A stretch of DNA of 17,417 nucleotides, taken from the NCBI GenBank assembly GCA_041687495.1, contig JAWLBR010000067.1, positions 1-17,417 on the forward strand, given 5' to 3'. This stretch comes from JAWLBR01 sp041687495 (GTDB lineage Bacteria; Bacillota; Limnochordia; DTU087; JAAYGB01). Positions 1-8,055 of the stretch are shown piece by piece (position 1 is the stretch's first letter; each line of letters starts with the position of its first letter). Under the pieces are notes generated by a model. It did no database searches and was not told the origin of the DNA. It was given only the letters and a program-made list of their open reading frames with translations. A program made the translations under genes and the position numbers.

Positions 1-286
1 GTTGCTGGAAGTGTTGGAAAACACCGATATCCTAATGGATGTTTTGAACGCAGCGGCCATGGGATCGGGAGTGCGGGTTCAGATCGGATCTGAGAACAAA
101 AGGGATGAGATCAACGACTGCTCCATTGTCACCGCGACTTACAGTGTAGGAAGCGACACAATTGGGACAATCGGGATCTTGGGCCCCACCCGGATGGACT
201 ATGGCAAGGTTACCGCCATGGTTGATTGCATCGCCGAAGCTCTCAGTGAGCTTCTGACTGCTGGCAATGGACGCAAGGTGATTTAG
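1..286 (+). CDS. hrcA: Heat-inducible transcription repressor HrcA, C-terminal part (5' end outside window)
   Basis: The reading frame runs from position 2 to a TAG at 284-286 and gives about 94 residues of the HrcA C-terminus. The most diagnostic stretch is IGILGPTRMDYGKV followed by a closing helix, the GPxRMxY signature at the end of HrcA proteins. HrcA is a winged-helix dimeric repressor that binds CIRCE inverted repeats upstream of chaperone operons and is kept active by the chaperonin GroEL. The usual full length is about 340 residues, so roughly three quarters lies upstream. It is followed by chaperone genes, the normal place for an hrcA-led, self-regulated heat-shock operon. The operon promoter and any CIRCE element would lie upstream; none is visible here. 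Whether HrcA in this organism is tuned by GroEL or by the neighbouring archaeal-type chaperonin cannot be told from the sequence. Confidence 0.93.
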   Translation, partial: LLEVLENTDILMDVLNAAAMGSGVRVQIGSENKRDEINDCSIVTATYSVGSDTIGTIGILGPTRMDYGKVTAMVDCIAEALSELLTAGNGRKVI

Positions 287-298
287 TACCGATAGTGG

Positions 299-322
299 AC
301 TGGAAACCCTGGGTTCTCCAGT
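299..322 (+). promoter_or_regulatory. Hairpin between hrcA and the chaperonin gene
   Basis: ACTGGA (299-304) pairs with TCCAGT (317-322), and AACC (305-308) pairs with GGTT (312-315), leaving one bulged C at 316 and a 3-nt loop. This is a 10-bp stem in the 73-nt spacer. No T-tract follows, so it is not an intrinsic terminator. It is more likely an mRNA processing or 5'-end stability element uncoupling hrcA from the chaperone genes. It also covers the GTG at 321, which argues against that codon as the chaperonin start. Function is inferred. Confidence 0.45.
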
Positions 323-359
323 GACATCCCAGGGGCTGTCGAGGAATACAGGTGGTCTG

Positions 360-1913
360 ATGCGTGAAACAGTCAGTGAAGGGGCTCCGCTGGAGGCTGA
401 AGAGCATTTGGCGGCCCTTAGAACCAATATTGAGGCCGTTTCCGTTGTGACTGATGCGGTTCGGGGTACATTGGGCCCGAAGGGGCTAGATGTTCTCCTG
501 ATGGATGGAGCCGGCGGTGTCATCATCACCAACGATGGTGCCACAATTCTGCAGAATCTGGACATTTCCCATCCGGTGGCGGACTTGATGCTGCGGTTGG
601 CCCAATCCCAAGACGACGAAGTCGGGGATGGCACGACTACGGTCACTGTATTGGCTGGAGCATTGGTTCGAGCCGGGTGGTCTCAGGTGGAGAGAGGCGT
701 TCCTGTCAATCGGGTTTTAGAGGGAATGGAATCGGCCTGGCGTTGGGCTATACAGGAGCTGCAGCGGCAGGCACACCCGGTGACAGGACCAGCCGATCCC
801 GCCTTATACAAAACTGCATTGATTGCAGCCAGAGGGCAGGCAGATATCGCCCGCTTGGCTGTTGAAGCCGCGCAATCGGTGGGGGAAGGGCCCCTGCTCG
901 ATGGTAGTTGTAGACTGATGGAGACAATAGTTGCACAGGTGGATGGCGCACAAGAGGTGATTCCCGGCTTAGTTGTGGAGCGGGGCCGTTCACTCTACAC
1001 CGGTCCGACTCAGATCCGTGAGGCGAAAATTTTGATCCTGGACGATGAGTTGGCTCCGGCCGAGGTGGCGGACAAAGCGCTTGCTTCCGAGGCTGGTTTT
1101 GCCGAGTACCTATCCCAACAACAGCAGTTTCGGTCTAGCCTGCAGAAGCTGTCCCAGTGCCAAGTCGATGTAGTGCTGCTAAATCGGGGGGCCGATGATG
1201 CGGCGCAAGAAGCGCTGGCGGATCTGGGTATAGTACTCATCGAGCGAGTACCTCATCGAGTGCTGCAAGCTGTAGGTCGGCACACCGGCGGCCGACTGAC
1301 CCGCAGAGGAGTACTCGAGCGCAGCACAGATGAGTTGCAGAAGGTGACCGGTCGAGCCGATATGGTTTCTTTTGACGATACTGAACAGACGGTCCGAATC
1401 GTAGGCGGCGCGGCGGAACCCGCAGTGACCATTTTGGTGACGGCAGCAACTCAGGAGGTCCTGGACGAGAGGTACCGCATTACCCGGGATGCTGCGGGAG
1501 CGGTGCAAGCTGCAGTCCGATCTGGACTAGTTCCCGGCGGAGGAGCCGTTGAAATTGGCTTGGCTCGTTTCCTCCAAGGTCAGCGCAGTCGGTTGAAACC
1601 CCTTCAGGCTTACGGTCTGGATTCGTGCGTTGAGGCCTTGAAGGCGCCGTTGGCACAGATTGCTGAGAACGCCGGCTTCAATCGTTTGGAGAAGGTAGAG
1701 GCAGTTGTGGCTGCACAGGACAGTGCCGACGCCAGCAGTATTGGGATGGATTGCGATACCGGACAGTTGGTGGATTTGGTGCAGACGGGGATTCTTGATC
1801 CTTTGGCAGTCAAGGTCCATGGGATGCAGGCCGCCTTTGAGATCGCCCGGGCTGTACTGAGAATAAGCCGCATCCTACGCAAGCGCACCAGAGGGGTGGA
1901 TAGTCAAGCTTAA
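360..1913 (+). CDS. Archaeal-type (group II/III) chaperonin, thermosome/TCP-1 family, in a bacterial hsp70 operon
   Basis: An ATP-driven double-ring protein-folding chaperone of the TCP-1/thermosome family rather than GroEL. The 517-residue product shows LGPKG (38-42), NDGAT (58-62) and DDEVGDGTTT (85-94) with the ATPase Asp at 90. A second likely catalytic Asp lies in TRDAAGAV (about 377), followed by PGGGAVE (392-398). Residues about 235-275, rich in Q, E and helix formers, fit the helical protrusion that forms the built-in lid of group II chaperonins, so no GroES partner is needed. The C-terminus is basic (RILRKRTR) instead of the acidic/Met-Gly tails of many thermosomes. ATG 360 is chosen because AGGTGG at 350-355 precedes it; GTG 321 lacks a ribosome-binding site. 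Bacterial relatives in the dnaK operon were described in Carboxydothermus hydrogenoformans and named group III. An ancient transfer from archaea is the usual explanation. Confidence 0.95.
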   Translation: MRETVSEGAPLEAEEHLAALRTNIEAVSVVTDAVRGTLGPKGLDVLLMDGAGGVIITNDGATILQNLDISHPVADLMLRLAQSQDDEVGDGTTTVTVLAGALVRAGWSQVERGVPVNRVLEGMESAWRWAIQELQRQAHPVTGPADPALYKTALIAARGQADIARLAVEAAQSVGEGPLLDGSCRLMETIVAQVDGAQEVIPGLVVERGRSLYTGPTQIREAKILILDDELAPAEVADKALASEAGFAEYLSQQQQFRSSLQKLSQCQVDVVLLNRGADDAAQEALADLGIVLIERVPHRVLQAVGRHTGGRLTRRGVLERSTDELQKVTGRADMVSFDDTEQTVRIVGGAAEPAVTILVTAATQEVLDERYRITRDAAGAVQAAVRSGLVPGGGAVEIGLARFLQGQRSRLKPLQAYGLDSCVEALKAPLAQIAENAGFNRLEKVEAVVAAQDSADASSIGMDCDTGQLVDLVQTGILDPLAVKVHGMQAAFEIARAVLRISRILRKRTRGVDSQA

Positions 1914-1974
1914 GGCGAAGCGTGCCTTCATACATAGCGAGTTTTCGCAGAACAGATTGGGAAGGGATGTGCCA

Positions 1975-2592
1975 GTGGAGATGGCTGAAGACAGGAAGGA
2001 CAAGGGGCAGGAGCCTGTGGAGGAGACTGTCACTGACTTCGATGCGTCTGTGGAATCCGAGCGTGACGTTGGTGATGAGGGAAAGGCCTGCGGCGCTTCT
2101 GAGGCATCGCAGCAGGACCTCAAGGAACTGGTAACTGCGCAAGCACAGCAGATCCTTGAGCTGGAGAACCAGGTAAAGGAGATGACAGACAAAGCCTTGC
2201 GGCTGCAGGCCGACTTTGATAACTTTCGGCGCCGGACAAGACAAGATCTGGCCCGGTCGGCAGAGCAGGCAAATGAGAAGGTTTTCCTCGATCTTTTGCC
2301 AATTCTGGATAACCTGGAGCGCGCAGTTGGTTCAGTACCTGAAGCCGAAGGTAACTCGGTTGTCTCTGGGGTAAAGATGGTGCTGAGGCAGATGCAGGAG
2401 TTGTTGGCCAAGTGGGGCGTAGAACCAATTCCTGCAGTGGGAGAATCCTTTGATCCTAACGTACATGAAGCTATGATGCAGGTAGAGGCGCCAGAGGAGA
2501 CAGAGAGCGGCACAGTGGTAGAGGAGCTGCAGCGGGGGTATACCTACAACGGCCGTACGCTTCGCCCCAGCTTAGTCAACGTAGCTCAGTAA
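1975..2592 (+). CDS. grpE: GrpE, nucleotide exchange factor for DnaK
   Basis: Homodimeric cofactor that opens the DnaK nucleotide-binding domain to release ADP. An acidic, disordered first ~45 residues is followed by a long helical coiled-coil region containing ILELENQVKEM and the family signature LQADFDNFRRRTRQD. The C-terminal beta-wing domain carries WGVEPIPAVGESFDPNVHEA and ends RPSLVNVAQ, matching GrpE ends. At about 205 residues the length is normal. The start is uncertain: TTG 1957, GTG 1975 and ATG 1981 are all in frame. GTG 1975 is preferred because AAGGGA at 1962-1967 lies 7 nt upstream; ATG 1981 would be 13 nt away. It lies 61 nt after the chaperonin gene and before dnaK. In B. subtilis grpE follows hrcA directly, so the chaperonin gene is the extra member here. 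Confidence 0.96.
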   Translation: MEMAEDRKDKGQEPVEETVTDFDASVESERDVGDEGKACGASEASQQDLKELVTAQAQQILELENQVKEMTDKALRLQADFDNFRRRTRQDLARSAEQANEKVFLDLLPILDNLERAVGSVPEAEGNSVVSGVKMVLRQMQELLAKWGVEPIPAVGESFDPNVHEAMMQVEAPEETESGTVVEELQRGYTYNGRTLRPSLVNVAQ

Positions 2593-2647
2593 GGCTTTCT
2601 TGATCCCGGGCGTAATGCAGTCTTGGAAAGGCAGGAGGAGATACGAC

Positions 2648-4498
2648 ATGGGAAAGATTATTGGAATAGACTTGGGTACCACCAACTCTTGTGTTGCCGT
2701 CATGGAAGGCGGAGAAGCTACCGTTATTCCCAACACCGAGGGCGCCAGAACAACCCCGTCAGTGGCAGCTTTTTCGAAGTCAGGTGAACTGCTGGTTGGA
2801 CAGGTGGCGAAACGGCAAGCTATCACCAATCCCGATCGCACCGTCATCTCAATCAAGCGCTACATGGGAACTAATCACAAGGTAGAGATTGAGGGTAAGG
2901 AGTATTCACCCCAAGAGATCTCAGCAATGATTCTCCGGAAACTGAAAAGTGATGCCGAAGCATATCTAGGCGAAGACGTCACTCAGGCTGTCATCACTGT
3001 TCCCGCATACTTTACGGACGCCCAACGGCAGGCGACCAAAGACGCTGGCAAAATCGCCGGTTTGGAAGTCCAGCGGATTATCAACGAGCCAACGGCAGCG
3101 TCGCTGGCCTATGGCTTAGAAAAGGGAGAGGACCACACGATCTTGGTCTTTGACCTTGGCGGTGGCACCTTTGATGTCTCCATCCTGGAGTTGGGTGATG
3201 GCGTCTTTGAAGTCAAGGCCACCAGTGGCAACAACCGCCTGGGCGGTGATGACTTCGATCAGCGCGTGGTTGACTACCTAGCTGCCGAGTTCCGGCGGGA
3301 GAACGGTGTCGACCTCACCAAAGACCGGATGGCTGTGCAGCGGCTCAAAGAGGCAGCAGAAAAGGCGAAAATTGAGCTGTCGAGCCTGCAGAGCACTAAT
3401 GTTAATCTGCCGTTTATCAGTGCCGGGGAAAGCGGACCGCTCCACCTGGATGTAACCTTAACCCGGGCTAAGTTCAACGAGCTGACCGAGGATTTGGTCG
3501 AGGCTACCATGGGACCAACGCAGCGGGCGCTGGACGATGCAGGCCTGACGCCCAGCCAAATTGATAAGGTCATTTTGGTGGGAGGTTCGACCCGGATTCC
3601 AGCTGTGCAGGAGGCTATCCGCCGGAAGTTGGGCAAAGAGCCTTCCAAGGGAGTTAACCCAGACGAGTGCGTAGCCCTCGGCGCAGCGATCCAGGCCGGT
3701 GTCTTGGCTGGTGAGGTCAGCGACATTGTTTTGCTTGATGTAACCCCGCTGTCTCTGGGAATTGAAACCTTGGGCGGAGTCTTCACCAAGCTAATTGATC
3801 GCAACACCACCATCCCAACCAAGAAAACCCAAGTGTTTAGCACCGCTGCCGACAACCAGACTGCAGTAGACATCCACGTTCTGCAGGGAGAGCGCCAAAT
3901 GGCTGCAGACAACGTCACCCTGGGGCGCTTCCAGTTGACAGGTATTCCGCCAGCACCCCGGGGAGTGCCGCAGATCGAAGTAACCTTTGATATTGACGCC
4001 AATGGTATCGTCAACGTATCGGCCAAGGATCGTGGTACCGGCAAGGAGCAGAAGATCACCATTACTTCTTCCAGCGGTCTGTCTGAGGACGATATTAACC
4101 GGATGGTTCAGGATGCCGAGCGTTTTGCGGAAGAAGATGAAAAGCGCAAGGAACAGGTGGAGGTGCGCAACCAAGCTGATACGTTGGTCTACACCGTAGA
4201 CAAGACGTTGAAAGACCTGGGCGATAAGGTCTCTACCCAAGAAAAAGAGTCCATTGAGGCGGCCAAGGGCGAACTGCAAAAGGCATTGGAAGGTACCGAC
4301 GCTCAGGCCATCAAGGACAAAATGGATGCGCTCAGTGGCGCACTGCACACAGTGTCCCAGCGGATTTATGCTGAGCAGGCCCAGACCGGTGACGCAGCCG
4401 GTCAAGCTGGTGACGCTGGACAGAGCGGCGAGAAAGCCAATGGCGATGACAATGTGGTGGATGCTGATTACACCGTCGTTGATGACGAGAACAAGTAA
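2648..4498 (+). CDS. dnaK: Molecular chaperone DnaK (Hsp70)
   Basis: ATP-dependent chaperone that binds exposed hydrophobic segments and cycles with DnaJ and GrpE in the cytosol. The 616-residue protein starts MGKIIGIDLGTTNS, the phosphate-1 loop. DLGGGTFD, phosphate-2, begins at residue 169. The interdomain linker VLLDVTPLSLG is at about 361-371. A substrate-binding beta domain and helical lid follow, then a flexible Gly/Gln/Ala stretch and the acidic tail DADYTVVDDENK typical of bacterial DnaK. The upstream in-frame TTG at 2600 is rejected: ATG 2648 is preceded by a perfect AGGAGG at 2633-2638 and the family begins at this Met. Length and motifs indicate an intact gene. The region after dnaK contains a strong hairpin, suggesting different mRNA stability or translation for dnaK and dnaJ. 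Confidence 0.99.
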   Translation: MGKIIGIDLGTTNSCVAVMEGGEATVIPNTEGARTTPSVAAFSKSGELLVGQVAKRQAITNPDRTVISIKRYMGTNHKVEIEGKEYSPQEISAMILRKLKSDAEAYLGEDVTQAVITVPAYFTDAQRQATKDAGKIAGLEVQRIINEPTAASLAYGLEKGEDHTILVFDLGGGTFDVSILELGDGVFEVKATSGNNRLGGDDFDQRVVDYLAAEFRRENGVDLTKDRMAVQRLKEAAEKAKIELSSLQSTNVNLPFISAGESGPLHLDVTLTRAKFNELTEDLVEATMGPTQRALDDAGLTPSQIDKVILVGGSTRIPAVQEAIRRKLGKEPSKGVNPDECVALGAAIQAGVLAGEVSDIVLLDVTPLSLGIETLGGVFTKLIDRNTTIPTKKTQVFSTAADNQTAVDIHVLQGERQMAADNVTLGRFQLTGIPPAPRGVPQIEVTFDIDANGIVNVSAKDRGTGKEQKITITSSSGLSEDDINRMVQDAERFAEEDEKRKEQVEVRNQADTLVYTVDKTLKDLGDKVSTQEKESIEAAKGELQKALEGTDAQAIKDKMDALSGALHTVSQRIYAEQAQTGDAAGQAGDAGQSGEKANGDDNVVDADYTVVDDENK

Positions 4499-4549
4499 CA
4501 GCACCGTCGGCCGTTTCCGGTAGACGGATACAGTAGACCCTGTTCAGAT

Positions 4550-4585
4550 AGGAGATCAGAGACCGCACCCGCGGTCTCATCTCCT
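4550..4585 (+). promoter_or_regulatory. Strong dnaK-dnaJ intergenic hairpin
   Basis: GAGACCGC (4559-4566) and GCGGTCTC (4571-4578) are perfect inverted repeats around an ACCC loop. After a 2-nt CA bulge the stem continues with AGGAGAT (4550-4556) against ATCTCCT (4579-4585), giving 15 bp in all. No run of T follows, so it is not a standard terminator. It stands 17 nt before the dnaJ ribosome-binding site. Likely roles, by inference, are protecting the 3' end of dnaK mRNA after cleavage or damping dnaJ expression relative to dnaK. Confidence 0.7.
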
Positions 4586-4618
4586 TGTAGGGCAGTGCAA
4601 TTGGAGGCGGTGTATCCT

Positions 4619-5767
4619 TTGGCAAAACGAGATTACTATGAAGTGTTGGGAGTAGAACGTTCCGCTGGTCCCGATGAGATCAAGAAGGCTTACCGCGGTT
4701 TGGCCCGGAAGTATCACCCCGATGTCAATAAGGACGATCCAAGCGCAGAAGAAAAGTTTAAAGAGGCTACGGAAGCCTATAAGGTGTTGAGCAATCAAGA
4801 AGCCCGGGCCAAATACGATCAATTTGGCCATTCTGCCTTCGAAGATGCGGGGGCCGGAGGCGCCGGTGGATTCGACTTTGGTGGCTTTGATGATTTTGGC
4901 GATATTTTTGATATGTTCTTTGGCGGCATGGGTGGCACGCAGCGGCGAAGAACGGGCCCAGCCAGAGGCGCTGACCTGCGCTACGACCTCGAGGTTAGCT
5001 TTACTGAAGCCGCCTTTGGTACTGAGGTTGATCTGGAAGTGCCCAGGTATGAAACTTGCCCCCACTGTCATGGGAACAAGGCTGAACCGGGTACGCCTAT
5101 CCGCACCTGCCCCCAGTGTAACGGCACCGGAGAGATTAGAGCGGCACAGCGCACCGCGTTTGGCCAGTTTGTCAATGTCCGGCCGTGTCCTACCTGTGGT
5201 GGAGAAGGCTCAACCGTGGAGACTGTCTGTACGGAGTGTCACGGAGAAGGTCGGGTGCACCGCAGTCGGAAGATCCATGTGAAGATTCCTGCAGGCATCG
5301 ACGATGGGTACCGCATCCGAGTCAGCGGTGAGGGAGAAGCAGGCACTCGAGGTGGCCCGGCCGGGGACTTGTATGTGTTTGTCTCGGTTCGCCCCCATGA
5401 GTTCTTTGTCCGGCGGGGCAACGATATTCACTTGGAAGTTCCCATCAGTTTTGTCCAGGCAGCACTGGGTGACGAACTGGAAGTGCCTACACTAGAAGGG
5501 AACGTCAAGCTCAAGATTCCGGAGGGGACGCAAACCGGCACCTCGTTTCGGTTGCGGGGGAAAGGAATCCCCCATGTGCGGGGCTATGGGCGCGGAGATC
5601 AACATGTCCGAGTCAAAGTAGTGACTCCCAAGAGTCTGTCACCCAAGCAGAAGGACGCTATCCGCAAGTTGGGTGAGGCCCTCGGCCAGGACGTTAAGGA
5701 ACCGGAGAAGGGCTTTTTGGGTAAGGTGCGAGATGCCATTGATGGATTGGGGAGGCAGGCCCATTGA
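4619..5767 (+). CDS. dnaJ: Chaperone protein DnaJ (Hsp40, type I)
   Basis: J-domain co-chaperone that delivers substrates to DnaK and stimulates its ATPase. From TTG 4619 the product begins MAKRDYYEVLGV, the standard DnaJ N-terminus, with HPD at residues 33-35. A Gly/Phe-rich linker (about 75-110) follows. The zinc domain has four CxxC motifs from C147 to C207; the first reads CPHCHGNK, without the usual final Gly. Two C-terminal beta domains carry FVSVRPHEFFVRRG and FRLRGKGIPHVRGYGRGD. The length of 382 residues is typical. In-frame GTG codons at 4595 and 4610 would add up to eight residues, but GGAGG at 4603-4607 best serves TTG 4619 (11 nt) and would be too close to 4610. The stop overlaps the start of prmA, indicating translational coupling. 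Confidence 0.97.
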   Translation: MAKRDYYEVLGVERSAGPDEIKKAYRGLARKYHPDVNKDDPSAEEKFKEATEAYKVLSNQEARAKYDQFGHSAFEDAGAGGAGGFDFGGFDDFGDIFDMFFGGMGGTQRRRTGPARGADLRYDLEVSFTEAAFGTEVDLEVPRYETCPHCHGNKAEPGTPIRTCPQCNGTGEIRAAQRTAFGQFVNVRPCPTCGGEGSTVETVCTECHGEGRVHRSRKIHVKIPAGIDDGYRIRVSGEGEAGTRGGPAGDLYVFVSVRPHEFFVRRGNDIHLEVPISFVQAALGDELEVPTLEGNVKLKIPEGTQTGTSFRLRGKGIPHVRGYGRGDQHVRVKVVTPKSLSPKQKDAIRKLGEALGQDVKEPEKGFLGKVRDAIDGLGRQAH

Positions 5768-6726
5768 AATGGATTGAGGTGTCGGTTTCCACAAGCGCAG
5801 GGGCGGCCGAAGCAGTGGCTAACAAGCTGATGGAATACCAAGCTGATCTGGGCGATTACCCGGCAGGGGGAGTTTCCATTGATGACCCCAAGGCTTTGAC
5901 GCAGCGGGCCGCCACTGTCAAATGGGACGAAGTAGTCGATGTTCCCACCGGGACTCAGACTGACACCGATGTGGTTGTTAGGGCATACTATCCGCAGGAA
6001 GTGGTAAAAGGCGAATTTGTTCCAGAACTAAGGGCTTGGGTCCAGCGACTGAGTGAGTTCGGACTCGATGCCGGCAAAGGTGAAGTCCAAGTAAGGTCGA
6101 TGCACGAAGAGGACTGGGCCCACGCCTGGAAAGCATACTACCACCCTGAGCGGGTGGGGGAGCACCTGGTGATTGTGCCGTCATGGGAGGAATATGCTTC
6201 CACGGAAGGCGATGTGGAGATAGCATTGGACCCGGGTATGGCCTTTGGCACGGGCACTCATCCCACTACGGTGCTTTGTTTGGAAGCCCTGGAAGAGCAT
6301 ATTAGCTCCAATGACGTGGTGTTCGATGTTGGCACCGGGTCGGGGATCTTGGCTATCGCAGCCGCCAAGTTGGGCGCGGCAGATGTAAAAGCTGTCGACA
6401 TCGATCCTGTTGCCGTCAAAGCAGCTGTAGATAACGTCAGGTGCAATCGGGTTGAGGCAGTGGTGGCGGTGTCACAGGGAACGGTTGAGAGTGTCAACGG
6501 GCAGGCAGACCTAGTTCTAGCCAACATCATCGCCACAATCATCATCGATATATCTCCACAGCTGTACGCCAAGACCAAGCCCGGAGGGATGCTGCTGGCT
6601 TCAGGGATTATCTGTGATAAAGCAGACCTGGTGCGGAAGGCCCTAACAGACGCCGGGTTTACCATTGCGCAGCGGCGTACCAAGGGAGATTGGGTCTTGC
6701 TGGCTGCACTGCGGCAAAAGGGATAG
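5764..6726 (+). CDS. prmA: Ribosomal protein L11 methyltransferase PrmA
   Basis: SAM-dependent enzyme that methylates amino groups of ribosomal protein L11. The 320-residue protein has an N-terminal substrate-recognition domain beginning MKWIEVSV and containing EEDWAHAWKAYYHP. It continues with DPGMAFGTGTHPTT (156-169), the SAM-binding glycine loop VGTGSG (189-194) in a class I Rossmann fold, and the NIIA motif (254-257) equivalent to the NPPY-type site. The TTG start lies inside dnaJ (TTGA overlap, 5764-5767) with GGAGG at 5751-5755, 8 nt upstream, so translation is probably coupled to dnaJ. prmA after dnaJ is conserved in Bacillota (yqeT in B. subtilis). L11 trimethylation is non-essential in known bacteria. 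Nothing in the sequence suggests inactivation. Confidence 0.97.
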   Translation: MKWIEVSVSTSAGAAEAVANKLMEYQADLGDYPAGGVSIDDPKALTQRAATVKWDEVVDVPTGTQTDTDVVVRAYYPQEVVKGEFVPELRAWVQRLSEFGLDAGKGEVQVRSMHEEDWAHAWKAYYHPERVGEHLVIVPSWEEYASTEGDVEIALDPGMAFGTGTHPTTVLCLEALEEHISSNDVVFDVGTGSGILAIAAAKLGAADVKAVDIDPVAVKAAVDNVRCNRVEAVVAVSQGTVESVNGQADLVLANIIATIIIDISPQLYAKTKPGGMLLASGIICDKADLVRKALTDAGFTIAQRRTKGDWVLLAALRQKG

Positions 6727-6739
6727 TAGGAGACGATGT

Positions 6740-7516
6740 TTGCGTATGCGTCGATTCTTTGTCAAGTCTGACCAAATTGGTACTGACGAAATAACCATTC
6801 TTGGCGATGATGTCAAGCATCTGCGGGTTTTGCGCTTAGCCCCCGGCGACGAAGTGGTGCTCAGCGACGGGCAGGGTAAAGATTACACCTGTCGACTGGT
6901 GGAAGTGGGACCCGAACAGGCCACAGCCAAGGTTGTGGAAGCAGCTGTGTGTGAAGCAGAGCCTACCGTGGCGATTACCCTTTATCAAGGGCTTCCGAAG
7001 TCCGACAAGATGGATCTGATCGTGCAAAAATGCACTGAAATCGGGGTAAGCCGTTTTGTTCCGGTAGCCACAGAGCGGGCGATCGTCGAGCTAAAAGGGT
7101 CAAAGGCAGCCAAACGCATCGCCCGTTGGGCTCGGATTGCCGAGGAAGCTGCCAAGCAGAGCCGTCGAGGTCGAATTCCTCAGATTGAGCCCGTTATGTC
7201 CTGGCAGGAGGCCCTGGCCGACGCCGCTGAGCAGCGAAAGAGGGCCGGAGATGACCATTTCCTCGCAGTGGTTCCCTATGAACTTGAGCAAACAGTGTCA
7301 GTCCGGCAGGTTCTTGTTCCGCATCGGCAGCTAGGAGTCGGGCAGGCGGCGATATTCATCGGTCCAGAAGGCGGTCTCACCTCGGCTGAGGTAGATGCCG
7401 CTGCTGCTTTGGGCTGTCGCCCCATTTCTCTGGGTGCGCGCATACTGCGGACGGAGACAGCAGGTTTGGTCACCGCTGCGCTGCTCTTGTATGAGTTGGA
7501 TGCCGCTAACCTTTAG
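6740..7516 (+). CDS. rsmE: 16S rRNA m3U1498 methyltransferase RsmE
   Basis: SPOUT-family (trefoil-knot) methyltransferase that makes N3-methyluridine at 16S rRNA position 1498. It begins with a PUA-like RNA-binding domain (MRRFFV, then DDVKHLRVLRL). It continues with LYQGLPKSDKMDLIVQKCTE and ends in the knot with GPEGG (208-212) and LGARILRTETA (231-241), the SAM-binding signature. AGGAG at 6728-6732 lies 7 nt before TTG 6740 and 13 nt before ATG 6746; TTG 6740 is chosen, and only two residues depend on the choice. An open frame back to 6665 overlaps prmA and has no supporting ribosome-binding site. It sits 13 nt after prmA, as yqeU follows yqeT in B. subtilis, and is probably co-transcribed with the chaperone operon. 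Confidence 0.96.
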   Translation: MRMRRFFVKSDQIGTDEITILGDDVKHLRVLRLAPGDEVVLSDGQGKDYTCRLVEVGPEQATAKVVEAAVCEAEPTVAITLYQGLPKSDKMDLIVQKCTEIGVSRFVPVATERAIVELKGSKAAKRIARWARIAEEAAKQSRRGRIPQIEPVMSWQEALADAAEQRKRAGDDHFLAVVPYELEQTVSVRQVLVPHRQLGVGQAAIFIGPEGGLTSAEVDAAAALGCRPISLGARILRTETAGLVTAALLLYELDAANL

Positions 7517-7541
7517 GCCGGTCACAGAGGTGGGGGACAAA

Positions 7542-8048
7542 ATGCTAATTGGCCTCATATCCGATACCCATATTCCCAATAGATCGAGGCACCTACCAAA
7601 AGAGATTTTTGAGGTATTTTCCGATGTAGACATGATTTTGCATAGCGGTGATCTCACCGAGTTTTCTGTTCTTCAGGATCTGTTAGCCTTGGCTCCGGTA
7701 GAGGCTGTCGCCGGCAACGTGGATCAACCCGAGGTGCGAGCGAGGCTGTCACGGCGCAAACTACTGCAGCTTGAGGGCGTTACGATAGGCTTGATTCACG
7801 GTGACGGACCGGGTCGGGATACACCCAGCCGGGCGCTCAAGGCGTTCCCAGATGCGGATTGCGTGGTTTTTGGCCATAGCCATCGTCCTCTCATTGCAAA
7901 CAGGTCTAACGTTCTTTTGGTCAATCCCGGTTCCGCTACTGACCCGCGGGGACTACCAGAGCCAACCGTTGGTTTCCTCCGGATCGAAGCGGGACAAGTC
8001 ACGGCCCACATTCTCGGACTAAAAACGAGAACAATCACCTATCAATAG
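7542..8048 (+). CDS. YfcE/MJ0936-family metallophosphoesterase
   Basis: Small calcineurin-like phosphodiesterase of 168 residues with every metal-binding motif in order: SDTH (D8, H10), HSGDLT (D37), GNVD (N59), LIHGDG (H86) and FGHSH (H112, H114). These residues hold two divalent metals, and the family hydrolyses phosphodiesters such as bis-pNPP in vitro. Physiological substrates are mostly unknown, so none is assigned. ATG 7542 has a GAGGTGGGGG Shine-Dalgarno ending 5 nt upstream, and the protein then begins MLIGLISDTH like its relatives. The frame open back to 7395 overlaps rsmE and is ignored. The gene is not part of the Bacillus hrcA-phoH order between rsmE and mtaB, so this is lineage-specific context. 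It lies 25 nt after rsmE and may be the last gene before the leader-like region at 8056. Confidence 0.93.
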   Translation: MLIGLISDTHIPNRSRHLPKEIFEVFSDVDMILHSGDLTEFSVLQDLLALAPVEAVAGNVDQPEVRARLSRRKLLQLEGVTIGLIHGDGPGRDTPSRALKAFPDADCVVFGHSHRPLIANRSNVLLVNPGSATDPRGLPEPTVGFLRIEAGQVTAHILGLKTRTITYQ

Positions 8049-8055
8049 CACCAAA

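Noticed and set aside
321..359. GTG at 321 as start of the chaperonin
   Set aside because: No Shine-Dalgarno upstream and it lies in a hairpin; ATG 360 has AGGTGG and starts at the usual family position.
32..646. Long open frame on the minus strand (204 codons)
   Set aside because: Lies antisense to hrcA and the chaperonin gene, has a Ser/Pro/Arg-rich composition typical of a shadow frame, and lacks any recognisable motif.
1875..2513. 212-codon minus-strand frame opposite grpE
   Set aside because: Ser/Arg/Cys-rich translation without motifs, fully explained by the grpE codon pattern.
3274..4062. 262-codon minus-strand frame opposite dnaK
   Set aside because: A shadow of a conserved GC-rich coding strand; no ribosome-binding site or domain.
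4550..4585. dnaK-dnaJ hairpin as an intrinsic terminator
   Set aside because: The stem is strong but no T-tract follows, and dnaJ is expected to be co-transcribed.
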